Positions 53,681 through 62,249 of a stretch of 64,000 bases of DNA are shown here, one piece after another. Position 1 is the stretch's first letter, and each line of letters begins with the position of its first letter. This stretch comes from Lysinibacillus halotolerans (GTDB lineage: Bacteria > Bacillota > Bacilli > Bacillales_A > Planococcaceae), in NCBI RefSeq assembly GCF_003711845.1, contig NZ_RHLQ01000004.1, positions 43,470-107,469 on the forward strand. Direction: 5' to 3'. The translations under genes and the position numbers were made by a program. A model generated the notes under the pieces. The model was not told the origin of the DNA. It saw only the letters and a program-made list of their open reading frames with translations, and did no database searches.

Positions 53681-55422
53681 TCGCTAGACACCTCCTCTAG
53701 CTGTTGTCGATCGTACTGTTCTTTATACCAGCCTTCCTTTTGAAGAAGTTCCTCATGGGTACCTTCTTCTATAATTCGGCCATCATCCAATACGATAATA
53801 TGATCTGCATGCTGAATAGCTGATAAACGATGGGTTGTAATAATGGTTGTTTTTCCATTTCGGACACGACCAATATTTTCGATAATTTTTGCTTCCGTTT
53901 TTGCATCGACTGCGGATAAGGAATCATCTAATATAAGAATCTCTGGATTTTTAATGAGCGCCCGGGCAATCGATACCCGCTGCTTTTGTCCACCAGAGAG
54001 GGAAACTCCCTTCTCACCAACTAATGTTTCCATTCCTAACGGTAAATTTTTTAAATCATTTTCAAAGTAAGCCATTCTTACCGCTTCATTTATTTCTTCT
54101 TCTGTTGCATCTTCTTTCCCAAATAAAATGTTCTCACGGATTGTTCTGGAGAAAAGAACATGATCTTGCGGAACGTATCCTATCCACTCTAATAACTGTT
54201 CCTTCGATAATTTTGCTATATCAATGTCTCCAATCGTAAACTGCCCTTCACCTAATGGATATTCTCTAAGGAGTTGTTTTACAAAAGTTGTTTTTCCGGC
54301 ACCAGTCTTCCCGACAACTCCTAAAGTTTCACCTTGTTTTAAATGTAATGATAAATTTTGTATGTTTGTCATTTGAGACATCGGATATTTAAAAGAAAAT
54401 TGATCAAATCCAATAGATGATGGACTCTCTACTGTTATTGGATTATTTATATTTTTTACATCCTGTTCATAGTCTAAAGTTTCTTGAACACGATCTAGGG
54501 AAGCGTTACCTTGTTGCATTACATTAATAAGCTCTCCAATAGCCATCATCGGCCATACTGCTAAACCTAAATAGACGTTAAAGGTAACAAGCTGACCTAC
54601 TGTCATATCACCATTTGATACAAGAACAGCACCATATCCTAAAGCAACGACATAACTTATCCCTGTACCAATTTTTGTAATCGGACCGAATAACGCGTTA
54701 ATTTTCGCTACATGGATATTTTTTTGGTACACTTCTTCACTCATTTGTGCAAAGCGTTTTTCATCTTTCTTTTCTTGTACATATGCTCGGATAACCCGAA
54801 CACCCGCTACCGACTCAAGTACACTATCATTTATTTCACCAAAGGATTCCTGGGCTGTCATGTAACGTTCATGAACAATTTTGCCCAAATATTGCATAAG
54901 TACTGCCATAATTGGAATCGGGAGCATGGAGAAAAGCGTTAGCTTCCAAGAGATTAAAAACCCCATCGCTAAAATAATGGCACCCATGTAAATTGTAGAA
55001 TCCATCAAGGTCATAATGCCAAACCCTGCCGTTAATGACACTGCATTTAAATCATTCGTAGCACGAGCCATTAAATCGCCCGTTCGATTTTTTTCGTAAA
55101 AAGTTGGTGTCATTTTTAAAAATTGGTGCATCAATTTTTTTCGAAAAATTCGTTCGAGGGTAATAGCCCCACCAAACAATTGATATTGCCAAGTGAAATT
55201 CATCGCATATCCAACAACGATAATTAGAATAATCGCTAATAAATAATTACGTAGCGAGTCAGCCGTCATCGAATTCATAGCAATTTCATCGATCGCAGCA
55301 CCAATTATCCACGGTGGAATTACTTCCACTACATTGGCGATCATTAGGAGAACGACTGCAATCGTATATCTTTTCCAATAACTTTTAAAAAACCATTTTA
55401 ATTTAAATAAAACATCAAACAT
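53677..55422 (-). CDS. bmrC: Heterodimeric multidrug ABC exporter subunit BmrC
   Basis: A 581-residue half-transporter with six helices and an ATPase domain. Walker A is VGKTGAGKT, the signature VSLSGGQKQRVSIARA, the H-loop ITTHRLSA. Walker B reads ILILDDSLSAVD, with Asp in place of the catalytic Glu, as known for B. subtilis BmrC. Start ATG 55422 with AGAAGGTG upstream. BmrCD exports several antibiotics and dyes. Expression is predicted to be controlled by the upstream leader peptide and terminators. Confidence 0.92.
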   Translation of the reverse strand: MFDVLFKLKWFFKSYWKRYTIAVVLLMIANVVEVIPPWIIGAAIDEIAMNSMTADSLRNYLLAIILIIVVGYAMNFTWQYQLFGGAITLERIFRKKLMHQFLKMTPTFYEKNRTGDLMARATNDLNAVSLTAGFGIMTLMDSTIYMGAIILAMGFLISWKLTLFSMLPIPIMAVLMQYLGKIVHERYMTAQESFGEINDSVLESVAGVRVIRAYVQEKKDEKRFAQMSEEVYQKNIHVAKINALFGPITKIGTGISYVVALGYGAVLVSNGDMTVGQLVTFNVYLGLAVWPMMAIGELINVMQQGNASLDRVQETLDYEQDVKNINNPITVESPSSIGFDQFSFKYPMSQMTNIQNLSLHLKQGETLGVVGKTGAGKTTFVKQLLREYPLGEGQFTIGDIDIAKLSKEQLLEWIGYVPQDHVLFSRTIRENILFGKEDATEEEINEAVRMAYFENDLKNLPLGMETLVGEKGVSLSGGQKQRVSIARALIKNPEILILDDSLSAVDAKTEAKIIENIGRVRNGKTTIITTHRLSAIQHADHIIVLDDGRIIEEGTHEELLQKEGWYKEQYDRQQLEEVSSE

Positions 55423-55635
55423 TTAGGCACCTTCTTTTCCTATTCATCATTCTCTTTCCTATCCACTATCTACAAACCCATCTTTTAACAACTTTCTTGC
55501 GTAACACTTTTTCATATTACATCTCTCCCTCTCTTACATTTTGTACTTAAACAACTCTACATAAATCCTTTCCATGATGTCTTATTCGATTGTCTTCTAC
55601 ACCGAACATATCCATAATTTGGAATGTCTTATAAG

Positions 55636-55670
55636 CAAAAAAGCACCTATCCTTTTTTGTGATAGATGCT
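55636..55670 (-). terminator. Attenuator terminator 2 upstream of bmrC
   Basis: On the minus strand AGCATCTATC pairs with GATAGGTGCT (55661-55670 with 55642-55651, one wobble), followed by TTTTTTGC. It lies between the leader peptide and bmrC. Confidence 0.75.
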
Positions 55671-55672
55671 CA

Positions 55673-55710
55673 ATAAAAAAAGGATACAAGTATCCAATAC
55701 CTGTATCCCT
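55673..55710 (-). terminator. Attenuator terminator 1 upstream of bmrC
   Basis: On the minus strand GGATACAGGT pairs with ACTTGTATCC (55699-55708 with 55682-55691, one wobble), followed by a run of eight T residues. It begins 30 bases after the leader peptide stop. Confidence 0.8.
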
Positions 55711-55737
55711 TTTTGCTTAAATTTATGCGCGTTTAAG

Positions 55738-55815
55738 CTATAAACATAAGAAATATATAGGAAGGCTTGGATTAACATATTGAATTGCTGGCGGCAAATT
55801 TAATTTAATTTTCAT
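55738..55815 (-). CDS. BmrB-like leader peptide of bmrCD
   Basis: A 25-codon frame starting at ATG 55815 with a near-perfect site (GGGAGG, 8 bases upstream). The peptide begins MKIKLNLPPAIQYV and ends IYFLCL. Its TAG stop at 55738-55740 lies in a 7-bp hairpin (GCTTAAA / TTTAAGC, 55715-55738). Two terminators follow before bmrC. This is the layout of ribosome-mediated attenuation: drug-stalled ribosomes on the leader would favour antitermination. B. subtilis bmrCD is controlled this way through bmrB; sequence similarity to BmrB (54 codons) was not tested. Confidence 0.75.
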   Translation of the reverse strand: MKIKLNLPPAIQYVNPSLPIYFLCL

Positions 55816-55854
55816 AATCCTAACCTCCCTTTCCTTAAGTTTATTTTCTATTAA

Positions 55855-55884
55855 AGGGTAGCACACCCATTTTTTGAAAGTCAA
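55855..55884 (-). promoter_or_regulatory. Sigma-A promoter of the bmr leader transcript
   Basis: On the minus strand TTGACT (55884-55879), an 18-base spacer and an extended -10 TGCTACCCT (TACCCT at 55860-55855), about 40 bases before the leader ATG. Confidence 0.7.
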
Positions 55885-56090
55885 CAATTTTTAGAAAATA
55901 GGGAAAACATTTTTATGTAAGCTATGTAACTCTTCTGTTTTAACCATCTATTAATCTAATCCTACTAGGAAATTCGTCTCTAAAAATGTGAATATTCTTC
56001 CTAAGAGCATGTTTTCAATTTGTATTTTTGCATAAAATATTTTATCATTGTATTATTCAATTATTTTTTATTTAACAGGAGGTGTACTCT

Positions 56091-56141
56091 TTGTTTGCTC
56101 CCCTCATTCGGGCTGGAAACAAAGAAAATATTTGGACGTAG
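56091..56141 (+). CDS. Candidate 16-codon upstream frame overlapping the CNNM gene start
   Basis: TTG 56091 is placed 8 bases after a perfect AGGAGG and reads MFAPLIRAGNKENIWT before TAG at 56139-56141. The stop lies seven bases past the presumed TTG start (56132) of the next gene in another frame. This suggests translational coupling or a regulatory upstream frame. No homology is known to me. Confidence 0.4.
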   Translation: MFAPLIRAGNKENIWT

Positions 56142-57487
56142 ACATAGTAGAGCTAACCATTCGGTTGGCAGCATTTGTGTTGTTAATTGCTGCTACGGCA
56201 TTTTTCGTTGCAACAGAGTTTGCAATTGTAAAAGTGCGATCAACACGTATTGATCAATTAGTTGCGGAAGGCAACAAAAAAGCAATGAAAGCAAAGAAAG
56301 TTATTTCAAATCTAGATGAGTATTTATCAGCTTGTCAATTAGGTATTACAATTACTGCATTAGGTTTAGGTTGGTTAGGTGAACCTACCTTTGATTTAAT
56401 TTTACATCCTTTATTTGATATGTTTAATTTAGATCCAAGAATATCTGGAGTGCTTTCAGTCGTTGTTGCATTCATCATCGTAACTTACTTACACGTTGTC
56501 GTAGGGGAATTAACTCCCAAAACGTTTGCCATCGAAAAATCAGAAGCACTTACTTTAAACTTATCAGGACCATTAATTATGTTCCATAATGTTATGTACC
56601 CATTCATTAAAGCGTTAAACGGATCTGCCCGCGCTTTATCTGGATTATTTGGTTATAAAATGGTTTCTGAATCTGAAGTAGCGCATTCTGAAGAAGAACT
56701 TCGCATTATTTTAACCGATAGTTATAAAGGTGGAGAGATTAATCATTCAGAATACGAGTACGTTAATAGTATTTTTGAATTCTCTGACCGTACTGCGAAG
56801 GAAATTATGGTACCTCGAACTGAAATTACTAGTATCGAAAAAGATTTAACTATAAAAGAAGTATTTGAAGTTATGGGCGTGGAACAATATACACGATACC
56901 CTGTTATTGATGGAGATAAAGACCATGTAATCGGTCTAGTAAACTTAAAACATTTATTAACGGCTTATATTAAAGATCCTGCAAACGGTAACAAATCTAT
57001 CCAAGAATATATGCAACCAATTATCCGTGTTTTTGAAACAGTTCCGATTAGTGATTTATTACTTAAAATACAACAAGAACGAATTCATATGGCAATACTA
57101 ATGGATGAGTACGGCGGAACATCTGGTTTAGTCACAATTGAAGATATTATTGAAGAAATTGTCGGGGAAATTCAAGATGAATTTGACGATGATGAAATTC
57201 CCGAAGTTCAAGAAATTAGTAATGATCATTATATAATAGATGCAAAAATGTTAGTAGAAGAAGTAAATGACATGTTAGGAATTGAAATCGACGATGAAGA
57301 TGTGGATACTATCGGTGGCTGGTTCTTAACACAACGATTTGATGCTGTTGAAGGCGATAGCTTTGATTTCCAAGGCTACGAATTTAAAATAAAAGAATCC
57401 GATGGACATCATATTCTTTATATAGAAGTAACAAAATTACCTGAATCCGCACAAACAGAAGAAGAGGAATCAGAAGAAGATAACTAA
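56132..57487 (+). CDS. CNNM/CBS/CorC-HlyC-domain membrane protein (hemolysin C-like)
   Basis: A 451-residue protein: CNNM (DUF21) membrane domain about 1-190 with TAFFVATEFAIVKVRSTR and LGITITALGLGWLGEPTF, a CBS pair about 200-335 (EIMVPRTEITSIE, MDEYGGTSGLVTIEDIIEEIVG), and a CorC_HlyC domain about 350-435. B. subtilis relatives (YhdP, YhdT, YqhB, YrkA) are linked to magnesium or toxicity control. The TTG at 56132 aligns with the family start; it has no good ribosome site of its own and may be coupled to the short frame before it. An acidic tail ends the protein. Confidence 0.9.
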   Translation: MDVDIVELTIRLAAFVLLIAATAFFVATEFAIVKVRSTRIDQLVAEGNKKAMKAKKVISNLDEYLSACQLGITITALGLGWLGEPTFDLILHPLFDMFNLDPRISGVLSVVVAFIIVTYLHVVVGELTPKTFAIEKSEALTLNLSGPLIMFHNVMYPFIKALNGSARALSGLFGYKMVSESEVAHSEEELRIILTDSYKGGEINHSEYEYVNSIFEFSDRTAKEIMVPRTEITSIEKDLTIKEVFEVMGVEQYTRYPVIDGDKDHVIGLVNLKHLLTAYIKDPANGNKSIQEYMQPIIRVFETVPISDLLLKIQQERIHMAILMDEYGGTSGLVTIEDIIEEIVGEIQDEFDDDEIPEVQEISNDHYIIDAKMLVEEVNDMLGIEIDDEDVDTIGGWFLTQRFDAVEGDSFDFQGYEFKIKESDGHHILYIEVTKLPESAQTEEEESEEDN

Positions 57488-57506
57488 TTAAACATTTACT
57501 TTATTT

Positions 57507-57540
57507 AAAAACGACTTTCCGAATTTCGGAAGGTCGTTTT
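57507..57540 (+). terminator. Terminator of the CNNM gene
   Basis: A hairpin AAAACGACTTTCCGA / TCGGAAGGTCGTTTT (57507-57521 with 57526-57540, one wobble). Confidence 0.85.
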
Positions 57541-57574
57541 ATCATGTTCTAAAGTTTTGCCAGGAGGAAACAAA

Positions 57575-58474
57575 GTGGAGCTATATACAAATTTACGAGC
57601 TGGGGAAAAAGGGGCATGGCTTTCCATTATTGCCTATTTATTCTTAAGCTCCATCAAACTTACAATCGGTTATTTTGGAGATTCAGAAGCATTAAAAGCC
57701 GATGGATTAAATAATACAACAGATATCATTGCTTCTATCGCCGTACTAATTGGACTTCGAATTTCTCAACGTCCTCCTGATTTAAATCATCCTTACGGCC
57801 ATCTTAGAGCGGAAACGATTGCTTCCATGATCGCTTCATTTATTATGATGATGGTTGGTTTGCAAGTCCTCCTTAGTTCGGTCATGAATTTATGGAATCC
57901 TGTACGCCAAAGCCCTTCTACGTTAACAGCAGTCGTTGCAATAGGAAGTGCCTTCGTTATGTACGCGGTATATCGCTATAACTTGTCCCTTGCTAAAAAG
58001 ATTAATAGTTCAGCAGTCAAGGCGGCAGCCTATGATAACCGTTCTGATGCCCTTGTTAGTATCGGGACAGCAATCGGAATATTCGGAGCAATTATCGGTT
58101 ATCCAATTATTGATACGTTAACCGCACTCGTTATTGGGATTATTATTATTAAAACAGCAATCGAAATTTTTTGGGAGTCGGTTCAAACTTTAACGGACAG
58201 TTTTGATATTGAAGATACCGAAACATTATCCGTCCTCATTGAAAATGTTGATGGGGTTATTGATTTAGTGGATTTTAAAGGGAGAACCCATGGAAATGTC
58301 CATTTTATCGATGTAACCGTAACAGTAAATCCATATTTAAATGTTTGGGAAAGTCATCAAATTACAGAAAAAATCGATTCCACTGTGAAACGATTCAATC
58401 CATTTTGTACAGTGCTCGTCCATATCGAACCCCATGAAATTCCTACCGCTGTGGAAGAGGATTATCATTTCTAA
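57575..58474 (+). CDS. Cation diffusion facilitator transporter, Mn-type
   Basis: A 299-residue CDF protein with six helices and a C-terminal cytoplasmic domain (about 210-290). The metal site in helix 2 reads DGLNNTTD and in helix 5 YDNRSDALVS. The helix 5 motif DxxxD, rather than HxxxD, is typical of manganese-type CDF proteins such as MneP and MneS of B. subtilis. GTG 57575 has AGGAGG upstream and is preferred to an earlier in-frame start. A manganese efflux role is the best guess. Confidence 0.88.
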   Translation: MELYTNLRAGEKGAWLSIIAYLFLSSIKLTIGYFGDSEALKADGLNNTTDIIASIAVLIGLRISQRPPDLNHPYGHLRAETIASMIASFIMMMVGLQVLLSSVMNLWNPVRQSPSTLTAVVAIGSAFVMYAVYRYNLSLAKKINSSAVKAAAYDNRSDALVSIGTAIGIFGAIIGYPIIDTLTALVIGIIIIKTAIEIFWESVQTLTDSFDIEDTETLSVLIENVDGVIDLVDFKGRTHGNVHFIDVTVTVNPYLNVWESHQITEKIDSTVKRFNPFCTVLVHIEPHEIPTAVEEDYHF

Positions 58475-58480
58475 AGTATT

Positions 58481-58518
58481 AAAAAGCAACTTTAAGGTAT
58501 TCCTTAAAGTTGCTTTTT
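58481..58518. terminator. Bidirectional terminator between the CDF gene and the response regulator
   Basis: A perfect 17-bp inverted repeat AAAAAGCAACTTTAAGG / CCTTAAAGTTGCTTTTT (58481-58497 with 58502-58518). Confidence 0.93.
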
Positions 58519-58539
58519 ATTCGTACTTTACCCATTTAT

Positions 58540-59187
58540 TCATAGCCCACTGCCTTCGGTTAAACCGTGTTTTACTGCATAAAGGGCAGCTTGTGTTCGA
58601 TCTTGCACTTCCAACTTCGTAAAAATATTCGAAATATGGGTTTTAACCGTTTTCTCCGTTACAAATAATGAAGAAGCAATTTCTCGGTTGCTTTTCCCCT
58701 TCGTTAACTCAGCTAACACATCCCTTTCCCGCGGTGTTAAAGGATTTTTCACATGGGGTAAATTTTCTTCTTCCCGTAGTACCTCTTCTAATTGGGAAGT
58801 GGCAACAGGATGAATAATGTTTTCACCGCGAATAATTTGTCTAATGGCATTTACTAATTCATCTGGTTCGATATCTTTTAACTGATATCCTGCAGCACCT
58901 GCTTCTATGGCAGGTAAAACATGATCTTTATCAGAAAAACTCGTCAGCATTAAGATAGCAACGTTCGGCCATTTTGCTTTAATTTTTTTCGTCGCCTGTA
59001 TCCCGTCCATTTCAGGCATAACAAGATCCATTAAGACGATATCTGGTTGTAGTGATTCTACCAGCTCGACCGCTTCAAACCCATTTTTCGCTTCCCCAAT
59101 TACTTCTATATCCTTTTGTGTTTTTAAAAAGAATAATAAACCGCGACGTACGACATGATGATCGTCTGCAATTAAAACTCGAATCAT
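58540..59187 (-). CDS. yhcZ: NarL/LuxR-family response regulator (YhcZ-like)
   Basis: A 215-residue regulator: receiver domain about 1-120 (DDHHVVRRGL, phosphorylation Asp in VLMDLVMPEMDG) and a LuxR helix-turn-helix about 145-210 (LTPRERDVLAELTKGKSNREIA, KTHISNIFTKL). It lies 11 bases after the kinase gene. Similarity in layout to B. subtilis YhcY-YhcZ, and the yhc/yhd context nearby, suggest the symbol. Target genes unknown. Confidence 0.88.
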   Translation of the reverse strand: MIRVLIADDHHVVRRGLLFFLKTQKDIEVIGEAKNGFEAVELVESLQPDIVLMDLVMPEMDGIQATKKIKAKWPNVAILMLTSFSDKDHVLPAIEAGAAGYQLKDIEPDELVNAIRQIIRGENIIHPVATSQLEEVLREEENLPHVKNPLTPRERDVLAELTKGKSNREIASSLFVTEKTVKTHISNIFTKLEVQDRTQAALYAVKHGLTEGSGL

Positions 59188-59198
59188 TTTCTCTCCCC

Positions 59199-60314
59199 CT
59201 AATAAGGTAGACGGATTAACAGTTCCGTCCCCTTACCAATTTCACTAACCCAATCAGCTGTACCACCAATAGCAATGGCACGATCTTTAATCGATTGTAA
59301 TCCAATCGAAGGAAGGCTTAATTTGGGATCGATGACAAATCCCCTTCCTTCATCTTTAATAACAAATAAAATATCTGTTGATGTAACTGTGATATAAATA
59401 ATCGCTTCTTGTACACCTGCATGTTTTCGTACGTTGTTTAATGCTTCTTGTGTAATTCGAAATAACGTTTCTTCCACACGGGACGGGAATTGAATAACGC
59501 CCGAAACGTTTACTGTTAATTTAATATTTAACATTTCAGCATAGGCTTTTATTGCTTCAATTAACCCACTTTCCAATCCTTTTGGACGCAGTTGCCATAT
59601 CAGTGCACGCATCTCCGTTAAAGCTGATTGGGTAAGTTGTTGAATCTCTTTAAAAGTTTCTTTTATTTCCTGCTGTTCACTCATCTCAATTCCTGCTCGG
59701 GCAGTCAAAGTGACGGAAAACAATAACTGATTAACAGAATCGTGCAAATCTCTAGCGAGGCGATTTCTTTCCTGTACAAGGGCAATCTCCTGTTCTTGTT
59801 TTGTTAAATTAATACGCTTAATGGCAGACCCCATTTGAAAGGCAACCGATTCTAATAATTCCAGTTCTTCCTCTGTATAACTTACTGTATTTGGAGAAGC
59901 CACATTTAAAATACCAAATCGTTCTTCCCCCGATTGCAATGGTACTGTTGCATGGTGAGTAATATTTGCATTATCCCCTATATTCGCTTCAATAGCCGCT
60001 TCAATCCGCTGGCATTCGATAATATTAGAAGCCTTCTCCAACTCATGATTTCGATAGCGGGAAACACACCAGCATCCACCTTTTTTTAAATGTTGACAAC
60101 CGTTGAACGCAAGGGCTTCTGGTAAATGTTCATGGGCTATTAATTCCGATTTTCCCTTTTCGTTAATGAAAAAAATCCAGCCTGTTTCAAAATTTGTTCC
60201 ACTTAAAAATTTCGATAACGCACCTTTCAGCATAGGAATTAAATCGGTTTCTTCATTAAGTAATTCGGCTATTTCTTTCAGAATCGTTATATTAGAATGA
60301 TCGCTTACTGACAA
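59199..60314 (-). CDS. yhcY: GAF-domain sensor histidine kinase (YhcY-like)
   Basis: A 371-residue soluble kinase. A GAF domain covers about 20-170, with several Cys (GCQHLKKGGCWC, IIECQRIEAAIE) that may bind a metal or cluster. The HisKA_3 phosphoacceptor is in RLARDLHDSVNQLLF. The ATPase domain has ALNNVRKHA and KDEGRGF, then GLQSIKDRA. No transmembrane helix is seen, so it senses an internal cue. Operon with the response regulator. Confidence 0.88.
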   Translation of the reverse strand: MSVSDHSNITILKEIAELLNEETDLIPMLKGALSKFLSGTNFETGWIFFINEKGKSELIAHEHLPEALAFNGCQHLKKGGCWCVSRYRNHELEKASNIIECQRIEAAIEANIGDNANITHHATVPLQSGEERFGILNVASPNTVSYTEEELELLESVAFQMGSAIKRINLTKQEQEIALVQERNRLARDLHDSVNQLLFSVTLTARAGIEMSEQQEIKETFKEIQQLTQSALTEMRALIWQLRPKGLESGLIEAIKAYAEMLNIKLTVNVSGVIQFPSRVEETLFRITQEALNNVRKHAGVQEAIIYITVTSTDILFVIKDEGRGFVIDPKLSLPSIGLQSIKDRAIAIGGTADWVSEIGKGTELLIRLPY

Positions 60315-60515
60315 ACTGTGTACACCTCTCTAAATGAACAAACTATTTTCTAATTTCATCATATCATTAGTCCATAGTAATTGGCATTTGTTGTCTTCTC
60401 ATACTTTTGAATGAAACATTTGATTAATTTTTGGTTACATTTGAAAGTTATTCTCATTTAATAGGAAATTTAAGTGTATAATAAAAAGGAATTTAGCGTT
60501 ACTAGGGGGATCGAA

Positions 60516-61142
60516 ATGCAAGTAAATAATACTAGTACTTCTAACGCTTATCACTTAGCCTATGAAACGATACGTAACAACATATTAAGCGGAGAATTAC
60601 CTGGTGGGACAAAACTTGTTGAGGAACGATTAGCAGCTACGATCGGCGTAAGTCGAACACCAATACGAGAAGCAATTCGTCATTTAGAACAAGAAGGATT
60701 AATCAAGGACAAGCGAGTGTATAAACCTACTAGAAATGATTTAATCCACAATTCAGAATTAAGAACTTTAATCGAATGTTATGCTGTAAAAATAGCTGCA
60801 AAAAAAATGTCCAAAGAAAATTTAAGTCTACTAAAACAGGCGATGAAAGACTCGAAAAACGGAACTATTGAAGAAATTGTAAGCGCAAACAAAAAATTTC
60901 ATAATCTTATTATTTTAGAATCGAACAACCCCGTTATAATAGAAGAGGCAAAAAAGACGGATGCCATCTTCGACTTATTTAGTCGTACATTGTTGAAAAG
61001 TAAACGACCGTTACTATATGAGGAACATGAAGAAATATATCGGGCTATTGCATCAAGGGATAGTGATTTAGCAGAGGAATTAATAAGGAAGCATTTAGAA
61101 TTCGATTTAAAATATATGTTGCGGTATACAAGTTACTTTTAG
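60516..61142 (+). CDS. GntR-family regulator with FCD domain
   Basis: A 208-residue regulator. The N-terminal winged helix (about 10-75) includes GTKLVEERLAATIGVSRTPIREAIRHLEQEGL. The C-terminal helical FCD ligand domain (about 85-205) has the usual metal-type residues HNLII and H in EELIRKHLEFD. ATG 60516 has AGGGGG upstream; an earlier in-frame start lacks homology. Divergent from yhcY. Ligand unknown. Confidence 0.88.
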   Translation: MQVNNTSTSNAYHLAYETIRNNILSGELPGGTKLVEERLAATIGVSRTPIREAIRHLEQEGLIKDKRVYKPTRNDLIHNSELRTLIECYAVKIAAKKMSKENLSLLKQAMKDSKNGTIEEIVSANKKFHNLIILESNNPVIIEEAKKTDAIFDLFSRTLLKSKRPLLYEEHEEIYRAIASRDSDLAEELIRKHLEFDLKYMLRYTSYF

Positions 61143-61285
61143 TCCATTTTTTGTACATTTCCTATGATGGATTGGTCAAATCATTTTCTTATAGTATAAT
61201 TATCCGTAATTCAAAATAATTTACTTATTTTTATGAACAATCTATAATCAGTCTGCGTAATAATATGATTACTAGGAGATGCTAA

Positions 61286-61714
61286 ATGAATAAAAAACTA
61301 GAAAATAGTTTGCTATTTATATGGCTTGTGTCATTAGTAGCAACACTTGGTTCACTCTATTTTTCTGAAGTTCGTGGCTACGAACCGTGTGAGCTTTGCT
61401 GGTATCAACGAATCTTGATGTACCCGATATTACTCATTACGACAGTAGCTTACATCCAAAAAAATGTACGAATTGCCGTAACAACTGCAGTTTTTTCATG
61501 TATTGGTGGAGCCATCTCTCTTTATCATTACGGTATACAAAAACTAGATTTCTTAACTGAATCAGCACCAGCATGTGGACGAGTTCCTTGTACAGGCCAA
61601 TATATAAACTGGTTAGGATTTATTACAATTCCATTTTTAGCTGGACTTGCTTTCATTTTAATTGCCATCACTAGTTTCTACATGATCAACGTTTTAAAGG
61701 GGGAAAAACAATGA
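61286..61714 (+). CDS. bdbC: Disulfide oxidoreductase BdbC (DsbB family)
   Basis: A 142-residue membrane protein with four helices that reoxidises an extracytoplasmic thiol oxidase and passes electrons to quinone. The two Cys pairs are present: CELCWYQR (about 38-45) and a second in CGRVPC. Start ATG 61286 with AGGAGATG upstream. Four-base overlap with the thioredoxin-like partner gene. Confidence 0.93.
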   Translation: MNKKLENSLLFIWLVSLVATLGSLYFSEVRGYEPCELCWYQRILMYPILLITTVAYIQKNVRIAVTTAVFSCIGGAISLYHYGIQKLDFLTESAPACGRVPCTGQYINWLGFITIPFLAGLAFILIAITSFYMINVLKGEKQ

Positions 61715-62181
61715 AAAAACTAGGTATTATCGGTGCTATTGTCGTTGTTTTATTTGCAGCTATTATTATACTTACTAACTTAGCAAACGAAGATAAATTA
61801 AAAGACAATCCTTATGATACAGATAACTTAAATCAATCAACGATTGATTTATTATCCGATGAAAATTATCAAAACATCATTCTTCCCGACGCTTTAGAAG
61901 AAAAAATTGCGTCTGGCGAACCTGTCGTAGCGTATATGTTCAGCCCAGAGTGTCCACACTGTCAAAAAATGACACCTGCTCTTATGCCTATTGCTGAAGA
62001 ATTAGGTGTTCATATCGATCAATATAATATTCTTGAATACAATCAAGGTTGGAATGATTATCAAATTACAGCAACACCAACTTTAATTTACTTTAAAGAT
62101 GGAAAAGAAGTAAGTCGTATTGTTGGAGATTATTCTAAAGATACAAAAGTGATTTATGATTTCTTAGAGCAAGTAAAATAA
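61711..62181 (+). CDS. Membrane-anchored thioredoxin-like thiol-disulfide oxidoreductase
   Basis: A 156-residue protein with an N-terminal membrane anchor (LGIIGAIVVVLFAAIIIL), a linker, and a thioredoxin fold (about 55-155) with active site CPHC in FSPECPHCQKM and cis-Pro in TATPTLIYF. It is the likely partner of BdbC, acting as BdbA/BdbD-type oxidase or as a thioredoxin outside the cell. Overlapping start ATG 61711 with AAGGGGG upstream. Confidence 0.9.
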   Translation: MKKLGIIGAIVVVLFAAIIILTNLANEDKLKDNPYDTDNLNQSTIDLLSDENYQNIILPDALEEKIASGEPVVAYMFSPECPHCQKMTPALMPIAEELGVHIDQYNILEYNQGWNDYQITATPTLIYFKDGKEVSRIVGDYSKDTKVIYDFLEQVK

Positions 62182-62199
62182 TAAAGGTATTACTATTTC

Positions 62200-62229
62200 A
62201 TAATCGTGTTCTATATAGAGCACGATTAT
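62200..62229 (+). terminator. Terminator after the bdbC operon
   Basis: An inverted repeat ATAATCGTG / CACGATTAT (62200-62208 with 62220-62228) followed by a T-rich stretch. Confidence 0.65.
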
Positions 62230-62249
62230 TGTTATTTTGGAGGTATATT

